Shown: positions 45,007 through 53,861, counted from the stretch's first letter. The stretch is DNA of 64,000 bases from Adhaeribacter arboris (GCF_003023845.1 NZ_PYFT01000001.1:3844001-3908000); one strand, 5' to 3'. Made by a program: numbers and translations. The notes: generated by a model not told the origin, from the sequence alone.

Positions 45007-45462
45007 TTATAAATCCAGCTCCATCTGAATATCAGCGCGTTTGTATTCGCTGGGGGTGCAGGGAACTTGCCGGAAACCCATTTTCTGATATACGTGCAAA
45101 GCCGGAACCAACGAGCGATGACTTAATAAAATCAGTTTTTTTGCTCCCATTTCCCGGGCTTTGTCAATGGCAGCAGCTACTAGTTGCTGGCCTATCTTTT
45201 TTCCTTGCATAGTTGGCGTAACCGCCATTTTACCCAGCTCGTACTCCGTATCGTTCATTTTTAACAAGGCACAGGTGCCTACCGTCTGTCCCTCGTACCG
45301 AGCCATTAAAATAGCCCCGCCTTTGGCCAGAATATAACTCTCCGGATTATTTAAAATTTGATTATCAATGTCTTCGAGCGTGAAATACTTAGTAATCCAT
45401 TCGTGGTTCAACGCCCGGAAACTGCTCCTGTCAGTTGGAGTATAAGAATCAATCTGAAGCAT
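45007..45462 (-). CDS. GNAT family N-acetyltransferase
   Basis: 151 aa. The acetyl-CoA-binding motif A is intact: YELGKMAVTPTMQGKKIGQQLVAAAIDKA (Q/RxxGxG/A form QGKKIGQ), followed by motif B KLILLSHRSLVPALHVYQKMGF. Single domain; the acetyl acceptor is unknown. It starts 15 bases downstream of the DUF3616 gene stop on the same strand, so the two are probably co-transcribed. Confidence 0.92.
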   Translation of the reverse strand: MLQIDSYTPTDRSSFRALNHEWITKYFTLEDIDNQILNNPESYILAKGGAILMARYEGQTVGTCALLKMNDTEYELGKMAVTPTMQGKKIGQQLVAAAIDKAREMGAKKLILLSHRSLVPALHVYQKMGFRQVPCTPSEYKRADIQMELDL

Positions 45463-45477
45463 AATTTTTTACTTAAC

Positions 45478-46569
45478 TTAAAACGCGTACAAATCTGCCA
45501 GCACATCATTTTCATTTACTTTCCGCTCTTCCGTTGGGCTATCAAAAACAATAATGGCGTGGTGCGGGTCGTAAACCGTTAACCCTTCGGCTTTGTCCTG
45601 ACCAGTTGTATCACTACTGCCGTGAGGCACCTCAAACAAACGCATTAAATCTTTGCGATGCGTTATGGTCTGGCCGGTTTGCCGTAAAGCCTGAGGCCAA
45701 CGGTACAAGGCAATGGTTCCGTCCAAATCCATAGAAGGGCCAGCCAAAATTAAAAGATCCTCGCCGGATACACTTAATTCCCGGATTCCCATGCCTTCCA
45801 GGTGCAAAAAATGTTTTATATACAGCTCTCCTTTTGGCCCAACAGGTTTTAACTCAAAATAACCTTCGTGCGTATCCTGCACGGCCACTTCGAAAATAAT
45901 AGCCCAGCCCCGCAATACGGGTCCGCGCAAACCAATAAAAATGCGTTCGCCGTGTACGGCCAAACCTTCAATATCAAAGCCATTATCTTTACCGGGAATT
46001 TTCAGAAAATCCTGCACGTGGATGTCATGGGTAAGTGCTTCCAGCAATTGGTTAGATCCCGCGTGATTACCGATTAACTGAGCTGCCGTTAACATAAATT
46101 GATGTTCGTACGGATGCGTCGAATGCTTGGCTAAACTAATTTCGCCGGTATTTTTATGGCGGATTAAAGGAATACGGGCGAGTAAATAGCGGTTAGGATC
46201 GGTTTTGAGTTTAGCCAAGCGTTTAATCTGGTCGTCCGAATCCTGGCTTTTTTTAGGTTTGCGCCGGGCTAAACTGTGCGAGCCCACTAACCACAAGTAA
46301 TGTTCTTCTGACGCGATGCCTTCGATATCAATTTCGTTATTGGTACCTGCGGGTAGTTTCAGGAACTGACTCAAATCAAAAGAATGATGCTCGCCAAAAG
46401 TATCTTCGTTTATTTTTTTCAGGCGTTCCAGAGTACAGCGTTCATCGCAACTCACCCACAGGTAATCACCAGTCCGTAATATTGTAGACAATCCTTCGCG
46501 TACGTGTTTGCCGTCGGCATTTAAACTTAGCTCCGGATTAAATTGCAAGGTTACTGTACTTTTTTTCAT
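45478..46569 (-). CDS. DUF3616 domain-containing protein
   Basis: 363 aa. Consists of beta-propeller-like repeats typical of DUF3616: GLSTILRTGDYLWVSCDERC, NEIDIEGIASEEHYLWLVGS, DNGFDIEGLAVHGERIFIGLR and DKAEGLTVYDPHHAIIVFDS. No signal peptide is visible, so the location is unclear. Function of the family is unknown. The RRKPKKSQDSDDQIKRL segment is a charged insertion. A 9-base dyad (46618-46641) lies upstream and could be an operator. It is cotranscribed with the GNAT gene. Confidence 0.85.
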   Translation of the reverse strand: MKKSTVTLQFNPELSLNADGKHVREGLSTILRTGDYLWVSCDERCTLERLKKINEDTFGEHHSFDLSQFLKLPAGTNNEIDIEGIASEEHYLWLVGSHSLARRKPKKSQDSDDQIKRLAKLKTDPNRYLLARIPLIRHKNTGEISLAKHSTHPYEHQFMLTAAQLIGNHAGSNQLLEALTHDIHVQDFLKIPGKDNGFDIEGLAVHGERIFIGLRGPVLRGWAIIFEVAVQDTHEGYFELKPVGPKGELYIKHFLHLEGMGIRELSVSGEDLLILAGPSMDLDGTIALYRWPQALRQTGQTITHRKDLMRLFEVPHGSSDTTGQDKAEGLTVYDPHHAIIVFDSPTEERKVNENDVLADLYAF

Positions 46570-46617
46570 AGCCGTACTTTAATTAAAAATGTTTTTTGCC
46601 CAAATTGTGGGTTTTGT

Positions 46618-46641
46618 ATTTGAAGCAAATTGGCTTCAAAT
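46618..46641. promoter_or_regulatory. Dyad upstream of the DUF3616 gene
   Basis: ATTTGAAGC, six bases, then its exact complement GCTTCAAAT, about 50 bases before the start codon. It could be an operator or a hairpin; there is no T-run for termination on the minus strand. Confidence 0.35.
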
Positions 46642-46668
46642 CTAATAACTTAAAAATTATAAAACATT

Positions 46669-46710
46669 TAAAACGGAAAAGCTCCTGCTGGCAGGAGCTT
46701 TTCCGTTTTA
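46669..46710 (-). terminator. Terminator of the MacB-type exporter operon
   Basis: A perfect 20-bp dyad (TAAAACGGAAAAGCTCCTGC and its complement) with a 2-base centre. A and T flanks make it strong in both directions. Confidence 0.9.
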
Positions 46711-46901
46711 AAACTAAGAAGTACGCTTAATTTTTTCACAAACTGCAGCCGGATGAATTCAATGCCAATATGCGCTTCCAACATATCAATACCGGCCGAC
46801 AAATTTTCTAGCGGCACCTGGTATTCCAGCACAGTTAGCGGCTTGGTTGTATTTTGTTCTTTACTTTTCTCTTATCTTAAGCAATACTACTTTGAGTACG
46901 C
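46711..46901 (-). other. Coding-like fragment between 11-bp direct repeats
   Basis: The 11 bases AGTACGCTTAA occur at 46720-46730 and 46895-46905, the latter overlapping the adaptor-gene stop codon. Between them one minus-strand frame reads without stops EQNTTKPLTVLEYQVPLENL, SAGIDMLEAHIGIEFIRLQF, VKKLSVLLS, which has protein-like composition but no start codon. It may be a gene remnant or a small insertion with target duplication. No terminal inverted repeats are seen. Confidence 0.4.
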
Positions 46902-48020
46902 TTAACTATTCTTTTTTTCGGTCTTTTCCGGGGCTTCCGGCTCCTTTACTTTTATTTTGTTATCCTTCGAAACACCCGAAACAACTTCAATGTTAATACC
47001 ATCCGAAATGCCGGTTTTAACCAGTTGCTTTTTGAATTGTTGCGGACCGGTTTCTATTTCCACGTAAGTACTATCCTTACCTTTGCCAAATTGCAATAAG
47101 CTTTCTTTTAGAGCCAATACGTTTTCTTTCTGGTCGAGCACAATATCGGCATTCGCGCTGTAACCGGCCCGGATAAAGTCTTTGGGGTCTAACAATACTT
47201 TGGCGCGTACCTGAAATTTAATGGCGCCTTCTTCGGTAACTCCTTTGGGCGCAATGTACTCCAGTTTGGCTTTAAAGGTACGGTCTTCAATAGCGCCAAT
47301 GGTTAAGTTCAGGTTCATACCTTCCCGTACTTTGCCTACTTCCGACTCGTCAATTTTTCCTTCAAAAATCAAATCTTTCATATCGGCCACAGTAGCAATG
47401 GAGGTACCTTCGTTGAAGTTATTACGCTCAATTACCGAGGTTCCTACTTTTACCGGCACATCGAGCAGCATGCCACTAATGGTAGAGTACACTAAGGTAG
47501 AACCGCCGCCGGTTCGTTGGGAAGCACCTTTTAAAGCAATTTGCAGGTTATTCTCGGCGGAGGTAAGAGCCTCTTTTTTCAGGCTGGCATCCAAGCGAAT
47601 GCGATTAAACTCTTGTTCGGCAATTACTTTCTGGTCAAATAACTGTTGCTGCCGGGCTAGTTCGCGTTGCGCTTCGGCGTAATTAATGCGAGCGGTTTGC
47701 AAAGTTGACTGGGCGTTGTTCACGTTGGCTACGTTGGGCACAATTTTTATTTTTGCCAATAATTGACCAGCTTTTACAATCTGACCAGCTTCTACATACA
47801 ACTGCTCCACAATACCTGAAACCTGCGATTTTACCTGCACTTCTTTACGCGGCACAATAGAACCGGTAGCTACCGTTTTTTTAACAATATTGGTGTAAAA
47901 AGGCTTTTCGGTTTTATAAACTATCGGATCGGTATTTGCTTTTTTGTAAAAGTAATAACCCAGCCAGCCCGAAAGCCCCAGAAAAACTACTACCACTAAA
48001 CCTAAAAATACTTTTTTCAT
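46902..48020 (-). CDS. HlyD/MacA-type periplasmic adaptor protein
   Basis: 372 aa. Membrane-fusion protein of a tripartite exporter. An N-terminal anchor helix (VFLGLVVVVFLGLSGWLGYYF) is followed by the split lipoyl domain (IVPRKEVQVKSQVSGIVEQLYVEAG and GSTLVYSTISGMLLDVPVKVG), a coiled-coil hairpin (about residues 105-165, QSTLQTARINYAEAQREL...), a beta barrel and a membrane-proximal domain. The C-terminal tail is Lys/Glu-rich. It is the last gene of the operon; most MacAB operons put the adaptor first. An outer-membrane TolC-like gene is not in the window. Confidence 0.92.
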   Translation of the reverse strand: MKKVFLGLVVVVFLGLSGWLGYYFYKKANTDPIVYKTEKPFYTNIVKKTVATGSIVPRKEVQVKSQVSGIVEQLYVEAGQIVKAGQLLAKIKIVPNVANVNNAQSTLQTARINYAEAQRELARQQQLFDQKVIAEQEFNRIRLDASLKKEALTSAENNLQIALKGASQRTGGGSTLVYSTISGMLLDVPVKVGTSVIERNNFNEGTSIATVADMKDLIFEGKIDESEVGKVREGMNLNLTIGAIEDRTFKAKLEYIAPKGVTEEGAIKFQVRAKVLLDPKDFIRAGYSANADIVLDQKENVLALKESLLQFGKGKDSTYVEIETGPQQFKKQLVKTGISDGINIEVVSGVSKDNKIKVKEPEAPEKTEKKNS

Positions 48021-48049
48021 ATATTAGATACTAGATGTTAGATATTAGA

Positions 48050-48182
48050 TTGATGGTAGAGTAAATAGTCATGCTACCATCAACCACCCCCTCCTTATCC
48101 AAGGCGGGGAACTTATAGTATTTTGAAATCTACTTTTCAACCTTTCAACTTTCCAACCTGCAACTTGTAACCTGTAACTATC
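48050..48182. repeat. Spacer repeats between the first permease and the adaptor gene
   Basis: A perfect 10-bp hairpin (TTGATGGTAG at 48050, CTACCATCAA at 48074), flanked by tandem ATATTAGAT-type words at 48021-48049. Family B/C words (TTTCAACCTTTCAACTTTCC, AACCTGCAACTTGTAACC) run from 48137 up to the permease stop at 48183. Confidence 0.55.
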
Positions 48183-49433
48183 TCACTCATCGCGCAAAGC
48201 TTCCACCGGATTTACCCGGGCGGCTTTGGTAGCGGGAATCAAACCGGCTAGCGCACCGGAAAATACCAATAGTAGCACCGCTGTAAGGGCAATTGGTACG
48301 TTTACTTCGGGATTGGAGAAATAGCCCGCATCTACGTTCAGGCGCGTCATGAGGTAGTCAATTAAAGCAATTATGCCGGTACCGGCAATTAAACCTAACC
48401 AACCCGCCACGCTGGTAATAACAATAGATTCCTGAATAATTAAACTGATAATAGACCAAGGCGTTGCTCCCAAAGATTTTCGAATACCAATTTCTTTGGT
48501 GCGCTCTTTTACCACAATCAGCATAATATTACCTACCCCAATAATGCCCGCGATAATGGTACCGATGCTCACAATCCAGCTAAAAGTAGCAATGCCGGTA
48601 AACAAACCTTGTATGTCTTGAAATTCTTTCTCGATATTGGCGGAGCCAAAAGCCTTTAGATCATCGGGAGCCACAGAATGCCGTTTCATGAGCATTTGCT
48701 TTACTTTATCTTCCACCAAGGCAGCGGGTACGCCGGGTTTTGGCGTCATAGCAAAGTAACCTACTTCGTTTACTTTATTATAGGTTTGCTGCAAGGTAGT
48801 AAGCGGCAGAAAAATCGTTTGAGCATCCTGGGTTAATTCTTCGCCTTTACCCACTCCCCGGAAAATTCCGACAATCTGAAAATAAATGCCTTTAATCCGG
48901 ATGTATTGCCCAATCGGGTTTTCGTCTTTCCCAAACAGCACCTCTACAATGCGTTCTCCTACCACGGCTATTTTGCGTTTTTCCCGCATGTCAATATCAT
49001 TTAGAAAACGCCCTTTTAGAATATGCATGGGCTTTACTTCCCGAAAATCAGGGTTATCGCCGCGTACTGTAAACGAAGAGCTTTTAGTCAGACGGTTTAC
49101 CGTAAACGTACCATCCAGTTCGTTGCTGGGCGCAATTATGGCTACTTCCGGCACTTCGGTCATTACCGCAGCCATATCGTCGTTGGTAAGCTGAATAAAC
49201 CGGCCCGCTTTTAATCCTTTGTAAGGCACCGCCGTACGCTGCGTCCAGACGAAAACAGTATTTTTGGCAATATTGAAATCTTTAATCACGCCATTTTCCA
49301 GACCTTTGCCGGCTCCTAGCAAAACAATTAGCATAAATATTCCCCAGAACACGCCAAAAGCTGTTAAGCCCGTCCGCAGTTTATGTTTGCGCACTGTCGC
49401 GTAAATCTCCGCCCATTTATCTATGTCAATCAT
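48183..49433 (-). CDS. MacB-like ABC permease 1 (FtsX + MacB core)
   Basis: 416 aa. One N-terminal helix (LTAFGVFWGIFMLIVLLGAG), the periplasmic MacB_PCD domain (about 45-245) and three C-terminal helices (WIVSIGTIIAGIIGVGNIMLIVV, IVITSVAGWLGLIAGTGII, LTAVLLLVFSGALAGLIPA). KERTKEIGIRKSLGATPWSI is the ATPase-coupling loop. A paralogue of the permease at 49890 (clearly similar all along), so the complex may be a heterodimer. Likely exports peptides, lipids or small molecules with the adaptor at 46902; substrate unknown. Confidence 0.92.
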   Translation of the reverse strand: MIDIDKWAEIYATVRKHKLRTGLTAFGVFWGIFMLIVLLGAGKGLENGVIKDFNIAKNTVFVWTQRTAVPYKGLKAGRFIQLTNDDMAAVMTEVPEVAIIAPSNELDGTFTVNRLTKSSSFTVRGDNPDFREVKPMHILKGRFLNDIDMREKRKIAVVGERIVEVLFGKDENPIGQYIRIKGIYFQIVGIFRGVGKGEELTQDAQTIFLPLTTLQQTYNKVNEVGYFAMTPKPGVPAALVEDKVKQMLMKRHSVAPDDLKAFGSANIEKEFQDIQGLFTGIATFSWIVSIGTIIAGIIGVGNIMLIVVKERTKEIGIRKSLGATPWSIISLIIQESIVITSVAGWLGLIAGTGIIALIDYLMTRLNVDAGYFSNPEVNVPIALTAVLLLVFSGALAGLIPATKAARVNPVEALRDE

Positions 49434-49889
49434 AGTTGTTAGTTGCTGGTTATTAGTTGCTAGCTGAAGAAAAACAAGCTAAACCTTAAGGCTAATGAAA
49501 TATTTAATAAAGCCATGTAGCAATTTTTTACATTCTGTTACCAAGGCTAAAGATTCATTTAATGTATTTTCATCTACATAATTTAAATCGAAAGAGATAA
49601 ATAGTTGCGTTTCTAGTTCATACAGGGAACCCCGAGCGATATAAAAGAATTGAATAGAATCTTTAGCGGAACTCCTACCACAGCCTTCAGCAATGTTAGA
49701 CGGGATTGAAACTGCACTTCTTCTTAACTGGCTCGTTAAGGCAAATATTTCTTCTTTCGGGAAAGTAGCAGTTAATCGATAAATCAATCCGGCTAATTTT
49801 CTACTTTTCTGCCAAACTTCTAATTCCGTGTATGATTTCATATTTTTAATTATTCAGAAAACTAACAACCAGCAACTAACAACCAACAA
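49434..49889. repeat. Inverted repeat flanking the four-helix-bundle ORF (family B)
   Basis: Arms 49436-49458 (TTGTTAGTTGCTGGTTATTA...) and 49860-49882 are complementary at 22 of 23 positions. One begins 2 bases before the permease-1 ATG, the other lies 7 bases after the permease-2 stop codon. The ORF at 49479-49841 fills the loop. Confidence 0.85.
49479..49841 (-). CDS. Four-helix-bundle protein (IVS/S23-like), 120 aa
   Basis: Belongs to the family first found in intervening sequences of 23S rRNA genes (TIGR02436-like) and related in fold to the Avd accessory proteins of diversity-generating retroelements. Marks: YTELEVWQKSRKLAGLIYRL, FPKEEIFALTSQLRRSAVSIPSNIAEGCGR, then FYIARGSLYELETQL. 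Entirely helical, probably a pentamer binding nucleic acid; cellular role unproven. It lies between the two permease genes inside the loop of a boundary inverted repeat, with no functional link to export. A second, more distant copy is at 53890. Confidence 0.88.
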   Translation of the reverse strand: MKSYTELEVWQKSRKLAGLIYRLTATFPKEEIFALTSQLRRSAVSIPSNIAEGCGRSSAKDSIQFFYIARGSLYELETQLFISFDLNYVDENTLNESLALVTECKKLLHGFIKYFISLKV

Positions 49890-51134
49890 CTAATCCGCTC
49901 GAAGGGCCTCAATGGGTTTAATGTGGGCGGCTTTTAGGGCGGGGACTAAACCGGCTAAAGCACCGGCTAAAACCAGCAAAATAGTAGCGGAAATAGCTAC
50001 CCCCAAGTCTACTTCGGGATGCGCGAAGAAAGGCAGTTCTACTCCGTTAGATTCGAGTAAATACCGGATAATATCCAAAAGTCCGGCTCCGGCCAGTAAA
50101 CCTAAATAACCCGAGAACGCCGTAATGACGATAGATTCTTGCAGGATAAGACTTACAATGGAGAAAGGAGTAGCGCCTAAGGCTTTGCGCACCCCAATTT
50201 CGCGGGTTCGTTCTTTCACGATAATCAGCATGATGTTGCTTACGCCCACAATACCGGCAATGAGCGTACCGATACCCACAATCCAGACGAAAATTTCAAT
50301 GCCCCGGAACAAGCCGTTTATTTGGTTCAGTTCCGTTTCGTTGTTATTCACGTATAAGGCCATGGAATCATCGGTGGAGAATTTGTGGCGTTTAGCCAAT
50401 ACTTTTTTTACTTTATCCTCAATTTGCTTGGCCGGTATTCCATTCTGCCCCACCATCGCCATTACCTGTACCTGGTTGGGTTGGTTAAACGTTATTTGCA
50501 GCGTAGAAAACGGAATGTAGGCTCGTTCTTCGCGGCGGGCGCCATCGTTTCCCTTAATATTAAAAATACCTACCACCTTGAAATATATGCCCCGGATATT
50601 TACGTATTCGCCAATGGCATTCTGGTCACCGAAAAGTACTTTTTTAGCTGCTTCGCCGAGTATTACTACTTTGCGTTTCTCCTTAGCATCCATAGCATTT
50701 AATAACCGACCTTTATTCAAACGTTCGCCGTTGAGTAGCAGAAAATCGTCGGTAGAACCGAAAACCTGGTACGAGCCATTTTGCTTTTTGTAATTGATTG
50801 TAAATTCCCCAAATAGCCGGTTACGCGGAGCAATAATTTTGATATTATTTACTTCCCGCATAATCGCCGTAAGATCATCGTTCGTAAACTTTATTTCCCG
50901 GCCCGGCGCTAACCCTTGGTGAGCGACCGAAGTGCGGCCGGTAAAAAAGAAAATGCTATTTTTAGCGCCCTCGCCAAACCGGTTATAAATACCATTCTGT
51001 AATCCTTTACCCATGCCCAGCAACAATACCAGCATAAAAATGCCCCAGAATACGCCAAAGGCCGTCAGGAAAGAACGCAGTTTATTCTTGCGTAATGTGC
51101 CTAATATTTCCTGCCATTTATCAAGGTCGAACAT
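49890..51134 (-). CDS. MacB-like ABC permease 2 (FtsX + MacB core)
   Basis: 414 aa. Same layout as the neighbouring permease: N-terminal helix (FLTAFGVFWGIFMLVLLLGMG), periplasmic core, three C-terminal helices (WIVGIGTLIAGIVGVSNIMLII, ITAFSGYLGLLAGAGLL, ISATILLVLAGALAGLVPAL), and the loop KERTREIGVRKALGATPFSI. I use the start at 51134 (MFDLDKW), aligning with MIDIDKW of the paralogue; the in-frame ATG at 51161 would translate part of a family A repeat. The stop codon TAG is the first triplet of a family B repeat. Confidence 0.92.
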   Translation of the reverse strand: MFDLDKWQEILGTLRKNKLRSFLTAFGVFWGIFMLVLLLGMGKGLQNGIYNRFGEGAKNSIFFFTGRTSVAHQGLAPGREIKFTNDDLTAIMREVNNIKIIAPRNRLFGEFTINYKKQNGSYQVFGSTDDFLLLNGERLNKGRLLNAMDAKEKRKVVILGEAAKKVLFGDQNAIGEYVNIRGIYFKVVGIFNIKGNDGARREERAYIPFSTLQITFNQPNQVQVMAMVGQNGIPAKQIEDKVKKVLAKRHKFSTDDSMALYVNNNETELNQINGLFRGIEIFVWIVGIGTLIAGIVGVSNIMLIIVKERTREIGVRKALGATPFSIVSLILQESIVITAFSGYLGLLAGAGLLDIIRYLLESNGVELPFFAHPEVDLGVAISATILLVLAGALAGLVPALKAAHIKPIEALRAD

Positions 51135-51256
51135 GCTTTTAGTCCATAGTCCACAGACCATCGTCTATGGCGGTTAAATAGTTATTAGTTGCTGGTTATT
51201 GGTTGGTAGATGCTAATTGCAATTGGCAAATGGTAACTGGTAACTGCTAACTGGTA
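51135..51256. repeat. Mixed family A/B repeat between ABC ATPase and permease 2
   Basis: AGTCCATAGTCCACAGACC (A), TTATTAGTTGCTGGTTATTGG (B) and tandem GGTAACTGGTAACTGCTAACTG words fill the whole spacer. They run across the ATPase stop codon (51247-51249), so its last residues (VPITS) are encoded by repeat-like sequence. Confidence 0.6.
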
Positions 51257-51936
51257 ATTGGTACATGAACCGGTTCGTTTACAATCAAGCCGTCTTTTAA
51301 CCGAATGATGCGGCTGGTTTGGGCGGCAATATCGTTTTCGTGGGTGACAATAATGACGGTGATGCCTTCGCGGTTTACTTCTTTAAAAAGTTCCATTACT
51401 TCATAGGAAGTTTGTGTATCGAGGGCTCCGGTGGGTTCATCGGCTAAAATTAATTTGGGCTTGCTGATAAGCGCCCGGGCAATGGCTACCCGCTGGCGCT
51501 GCCCGCCCGATAATTCATTCGGCGAATGCTCGGCCCAATCGAGTAAACCTACCCGCTCCAGGTATTCCAAGGCTAGTTTGTTACGTTCCCGGCGGCCAAC
51601 TTTTTGGTAGTAAAGCGGCAAGGCAACGTTTTCCATCGCATTTTTAAAAGAAAGCAGGTTAAACGACTGAAAAACAAATCCTAAAAATCTGTTGCGGTAA
51701 TAGGCAGCTTTGGTTTGCGACAAATTACGAATGTGCGCACCGGCTAAGTAATAATCACCGGCATCATAATCATCCAGAATACCCAGAATATTGAGCAGCG
51801 TAGATTTACCGGAGCCCGAAGAACCCATAATCGAAACCAGTTCTCCTTCCTCGATGGTAGTGTCAATACCCTTTAATACGTGCAGTTTGTTATGACCGAC
51901 AGCGTAGTATTTATGAATATTCTGCAGTTTAATCAT
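51247..51936 (-). CDS. ABC transporter ATP-binding protein (MacB/LolD type)
   Basis: 229 aa. All nucleotide-binding motifs are intact: Walker [14 protein letters not shown]-loop FVFQSFNLL, signature [15 protein letters not shown], Walker [13 protein letters not shown] and switch His in IIVTHEND. First gene of the minus-strand exporter operon ATPase - permease 2 - four-helix bundle - permease 1 - adaptor. It energises the MacB-like permeases, giving a MacB complex split over several genes. The C-terminal few residues come from the spacer repeat. Confidence 0.95.
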   Translation of the reverse strand: MIKLQNIHKYYAVGHNKLHVLKGIDTTIEEGELVSIMGSSGSGKSTLLNILGILDDYDAGDYYLAGAHIRNLSQTKAAYYRNRFLGFVFQSFNLLSFKNAMENVALPLYYQKVGRRERNKLALEYLERVGLLDWAEHSPNELSGGQRQRVAIARALISKPKLILADEPTGALDTQTSYEVMELFKEVNREGITVIIVTHENDIAAQTSRIIRLKDGLIVNEPVHVPITS

Positions 51937-52325
51937 AACTGTTTTGCACGAGGCGTAGCTTAGGCCTAAAATTAAGGCATTGATATATAAAACGTTAACT
52001 TACTGGCAAAATAATACATTTAGCTGCAAAAGATAAATGTATCTGATATTTTACCTATTAAGCCGTAATAGACAGATGCGGTTTTAAGATTAAGAGTTGC
52101 CTCCTACAAAAGTAATTTTACTTAAATTTAAGTTTTCTAATAAAAGTAAGGATAAAAGAACTGCTCTTCAGGACAAAACTACTTATTACGTTGTTAATTG
52201 ATTCCTTTTACAGAACAAGAGGTTAGATGCTGCTGCCACTTACAATAATTTCTATACTGATTTAAATATAAGATACAGGATCATACATTTATCCATAAAA
52301 AAGTAATTGCTTTTTATTACAATCT
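51937..52325. other. Upstream region of the exporter operon
   Basis: Must contain the operon promoter. A TATCTTTTG (one base too long for TAnnTTTG) lies near 52026-52036. No ORF and no boundary repeat was seen. Confidence 0.35.
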
Positions 52326-52390
52326 CATTTTAGCTCCATAAAAAAGCCATCTACTGAAAAAGTTGATGGCTTTTTTATGGAGCTAAAATG
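52326..52390 (-). terminator. Terminator with 26-bp stem after lpdA
   Basis: Positions 52326-52351 and 52365-52390 are perfectly complementary over 26 bases (outer part CATTTTAGCTCC, inner part AAAAAAGCCATC) with a 13-base loop. The inner GCCATC/GATGGC plus T6 is a normal terminator; the extra outer 12 pairs are unusual. Confidence 0.9.
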
Positions 52391-52453
52391 GGGTTAAGTT
52401 CAGTTGGTGGAGTATAGGAAGTACCTGCAACCTACCCAGTTGAACGTATCTCC

Positions 52454-53857
52454 TTAAATATGAATTGGCCGATTTTCTGATGCGGCTAAGCAAGCTTCTT
52501 TCATAGCTTCGGTGTAAGTAGGATGCGCGTGGCTCATACGAGCTACATCTTCGGCGGAAGCCCGGAACTCCATGGCCACTACCGCTTCGGCAATTAAATC
52601 GGCAATGCGCGGGCCAATCATGTGTACACCCAGAATTTCGTCGGTTTCCTTATCGGCCAGTACTTTCACAAAACCATCCGTATCCATCGAGGCTTTCGCT
52701 CGCCCGGAGGCTTTAAACGGAAAGGAACCAGATTTGTAAGCCCGGCCTTGTTCTTTTAGTTGTTCCTCGGTAAAGCCTACCCCGGCAACTTCCGGCCAGG
52801 TATACACCACTCCCGGAATCAGGTTGTAATTGATATGCGGCTTTTGACCGACAATTTGTTCAGCTACTAATACGCCTTCTTCTTCGGCTTTATGGGCCAG
52901 CATGGCGCCCCGAATAACATCGCCGATCGCGTAAATTCCCGGCACATTGGTTCGTAAATGGTCATCCACCGCAATCATACCGCGCTCGCCCATTTGCACC
53001 CCGGCATTTTCTAAGCCTAGTCCTTCGGTATACGGCTTACGGCCAATTGACACTAAGCAATAATCGCCTTCGAAAGTAACGGTTTCGCCTTTGGGATTTT
53101 GGGCGGTTACGGTAACCCCTTCGCCGGTGTTAGTAGCGCCGGTTACTTTGTGTTGGAAGTAAAAATCAAAACCTAAAGTCTTCTTAAGCACCCGCTGCAA
53201 TTCTTTACCCAAGGATTTATCCATAGTAGGAATAATGCTGTCGAGGAACTCAATAACAGTTATTTTAGCACCTAAGCGTGCGTACACCGAACCTAATTCT
53301 AAACCAATTACCCCGCCACCGATTATGACCATGTGCTTCGGTACTTCTTTCAGTTCCAAGGCTTCGGTAGAGGTAATAATGCGTTGCTTATCTACCGGAA
53401 TAAAAGGTAGTACCGTGGGTTTAGAACCAGTGGCAATAATAGTGTTGGTCGTTTCAATTTCCTGGGAAGTGCCATCCTGGGCGGTAATTTTAATCCGGTT
53501 TTTATCCACGAAAGAACCCAAACCGAAATACGTATCGATTTTGTTCTTTTTCATCAGATAGGTAATGCCATCGTTGTTCGATTTTACCACTTCGGCTTTG
53601 CGCTTTATCATTTGTTCCAGATTTACCTTTAGGTTATCCAGTTCAATGCCGTGGGTTTTAAACGTATGCGCCGCATTATGAAAATGCTCCGAAGAATCCA
53701 GCAAAGCTTTCGACGGGATACAGCCTACGTTTAAGCAAGTGCCACCTAACACGTTATATTTTTCAATAATCGCGGTTTTCAGGCCAACTTGCGCACATCG
53801 TATAGCGGCCACATATCCCCCGGGACCCGAGCCAATCACTACAACATCGTATTTCAC
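52454..53857 (-). CDS. lpdA: Dihydrolipoyl dehydrogenase (E3)
   Basis: 467 aa. FAD flavoprotein that reoxidises lipoamide for 2-oxoglutarate (and possibly pyruvate) dehydrogenase. FAD motif VVIGSGPGGYVAAI, redox disulfide GGTCLNVGCIPSK (Cys41/Cys46), NAD motif VIGGGVIGLELGSVYARLG, and C-terminal HAHPTYTEAMKEA with the catalytic His. The start codon is GTG (53857), the family N-terminus MKYDVVVIG. It is the last gene of sucA-sucB-(four-helix bundle)-lpdA. Confidence 0.97.
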   Translation of the reverse strand: MKYDVVVIGSGPGGYVAAIRCAQVGLKTAIIEKYNVLGGTCLNVGCIPSKALLDSSEHFHNAAHTFKTHGIELDNLKVNLEQMIKRKAEVVKSNNDGITYLMKKNKIDTYFGLGSFVDKNRIKITAQDGTSQEIETTNTIIATGSKPTVLPFIPVDKQRIITSTEALELKEVPKHMVIIGGGVIGLELGSVYARLGAKITVIEFLDSIIPTMDKSLGKELQRVLKKTLGFDFYFQHKVTGATNTGEGVTVTAQNPKGETVTFEGDYCLVSIGRKPYTEGLGLENAGVQMGERGMIAVDDHLRTNVPGIYAIGDVIRGAMLAHKAEEEGVLVAEQIVGQKPHINYNLIPGVVYTWPEVAGVGFTEEQLKEQGRAYKSGSFPFKASGRAKASMDTDGFVKVLADKETDEILGVHMIGPRIADLIAEAVVAMEFRASAEDVARMSHAHPTYTEAMKEACLAASENRPIHI

Positions 53858-53861
53858 GTCT

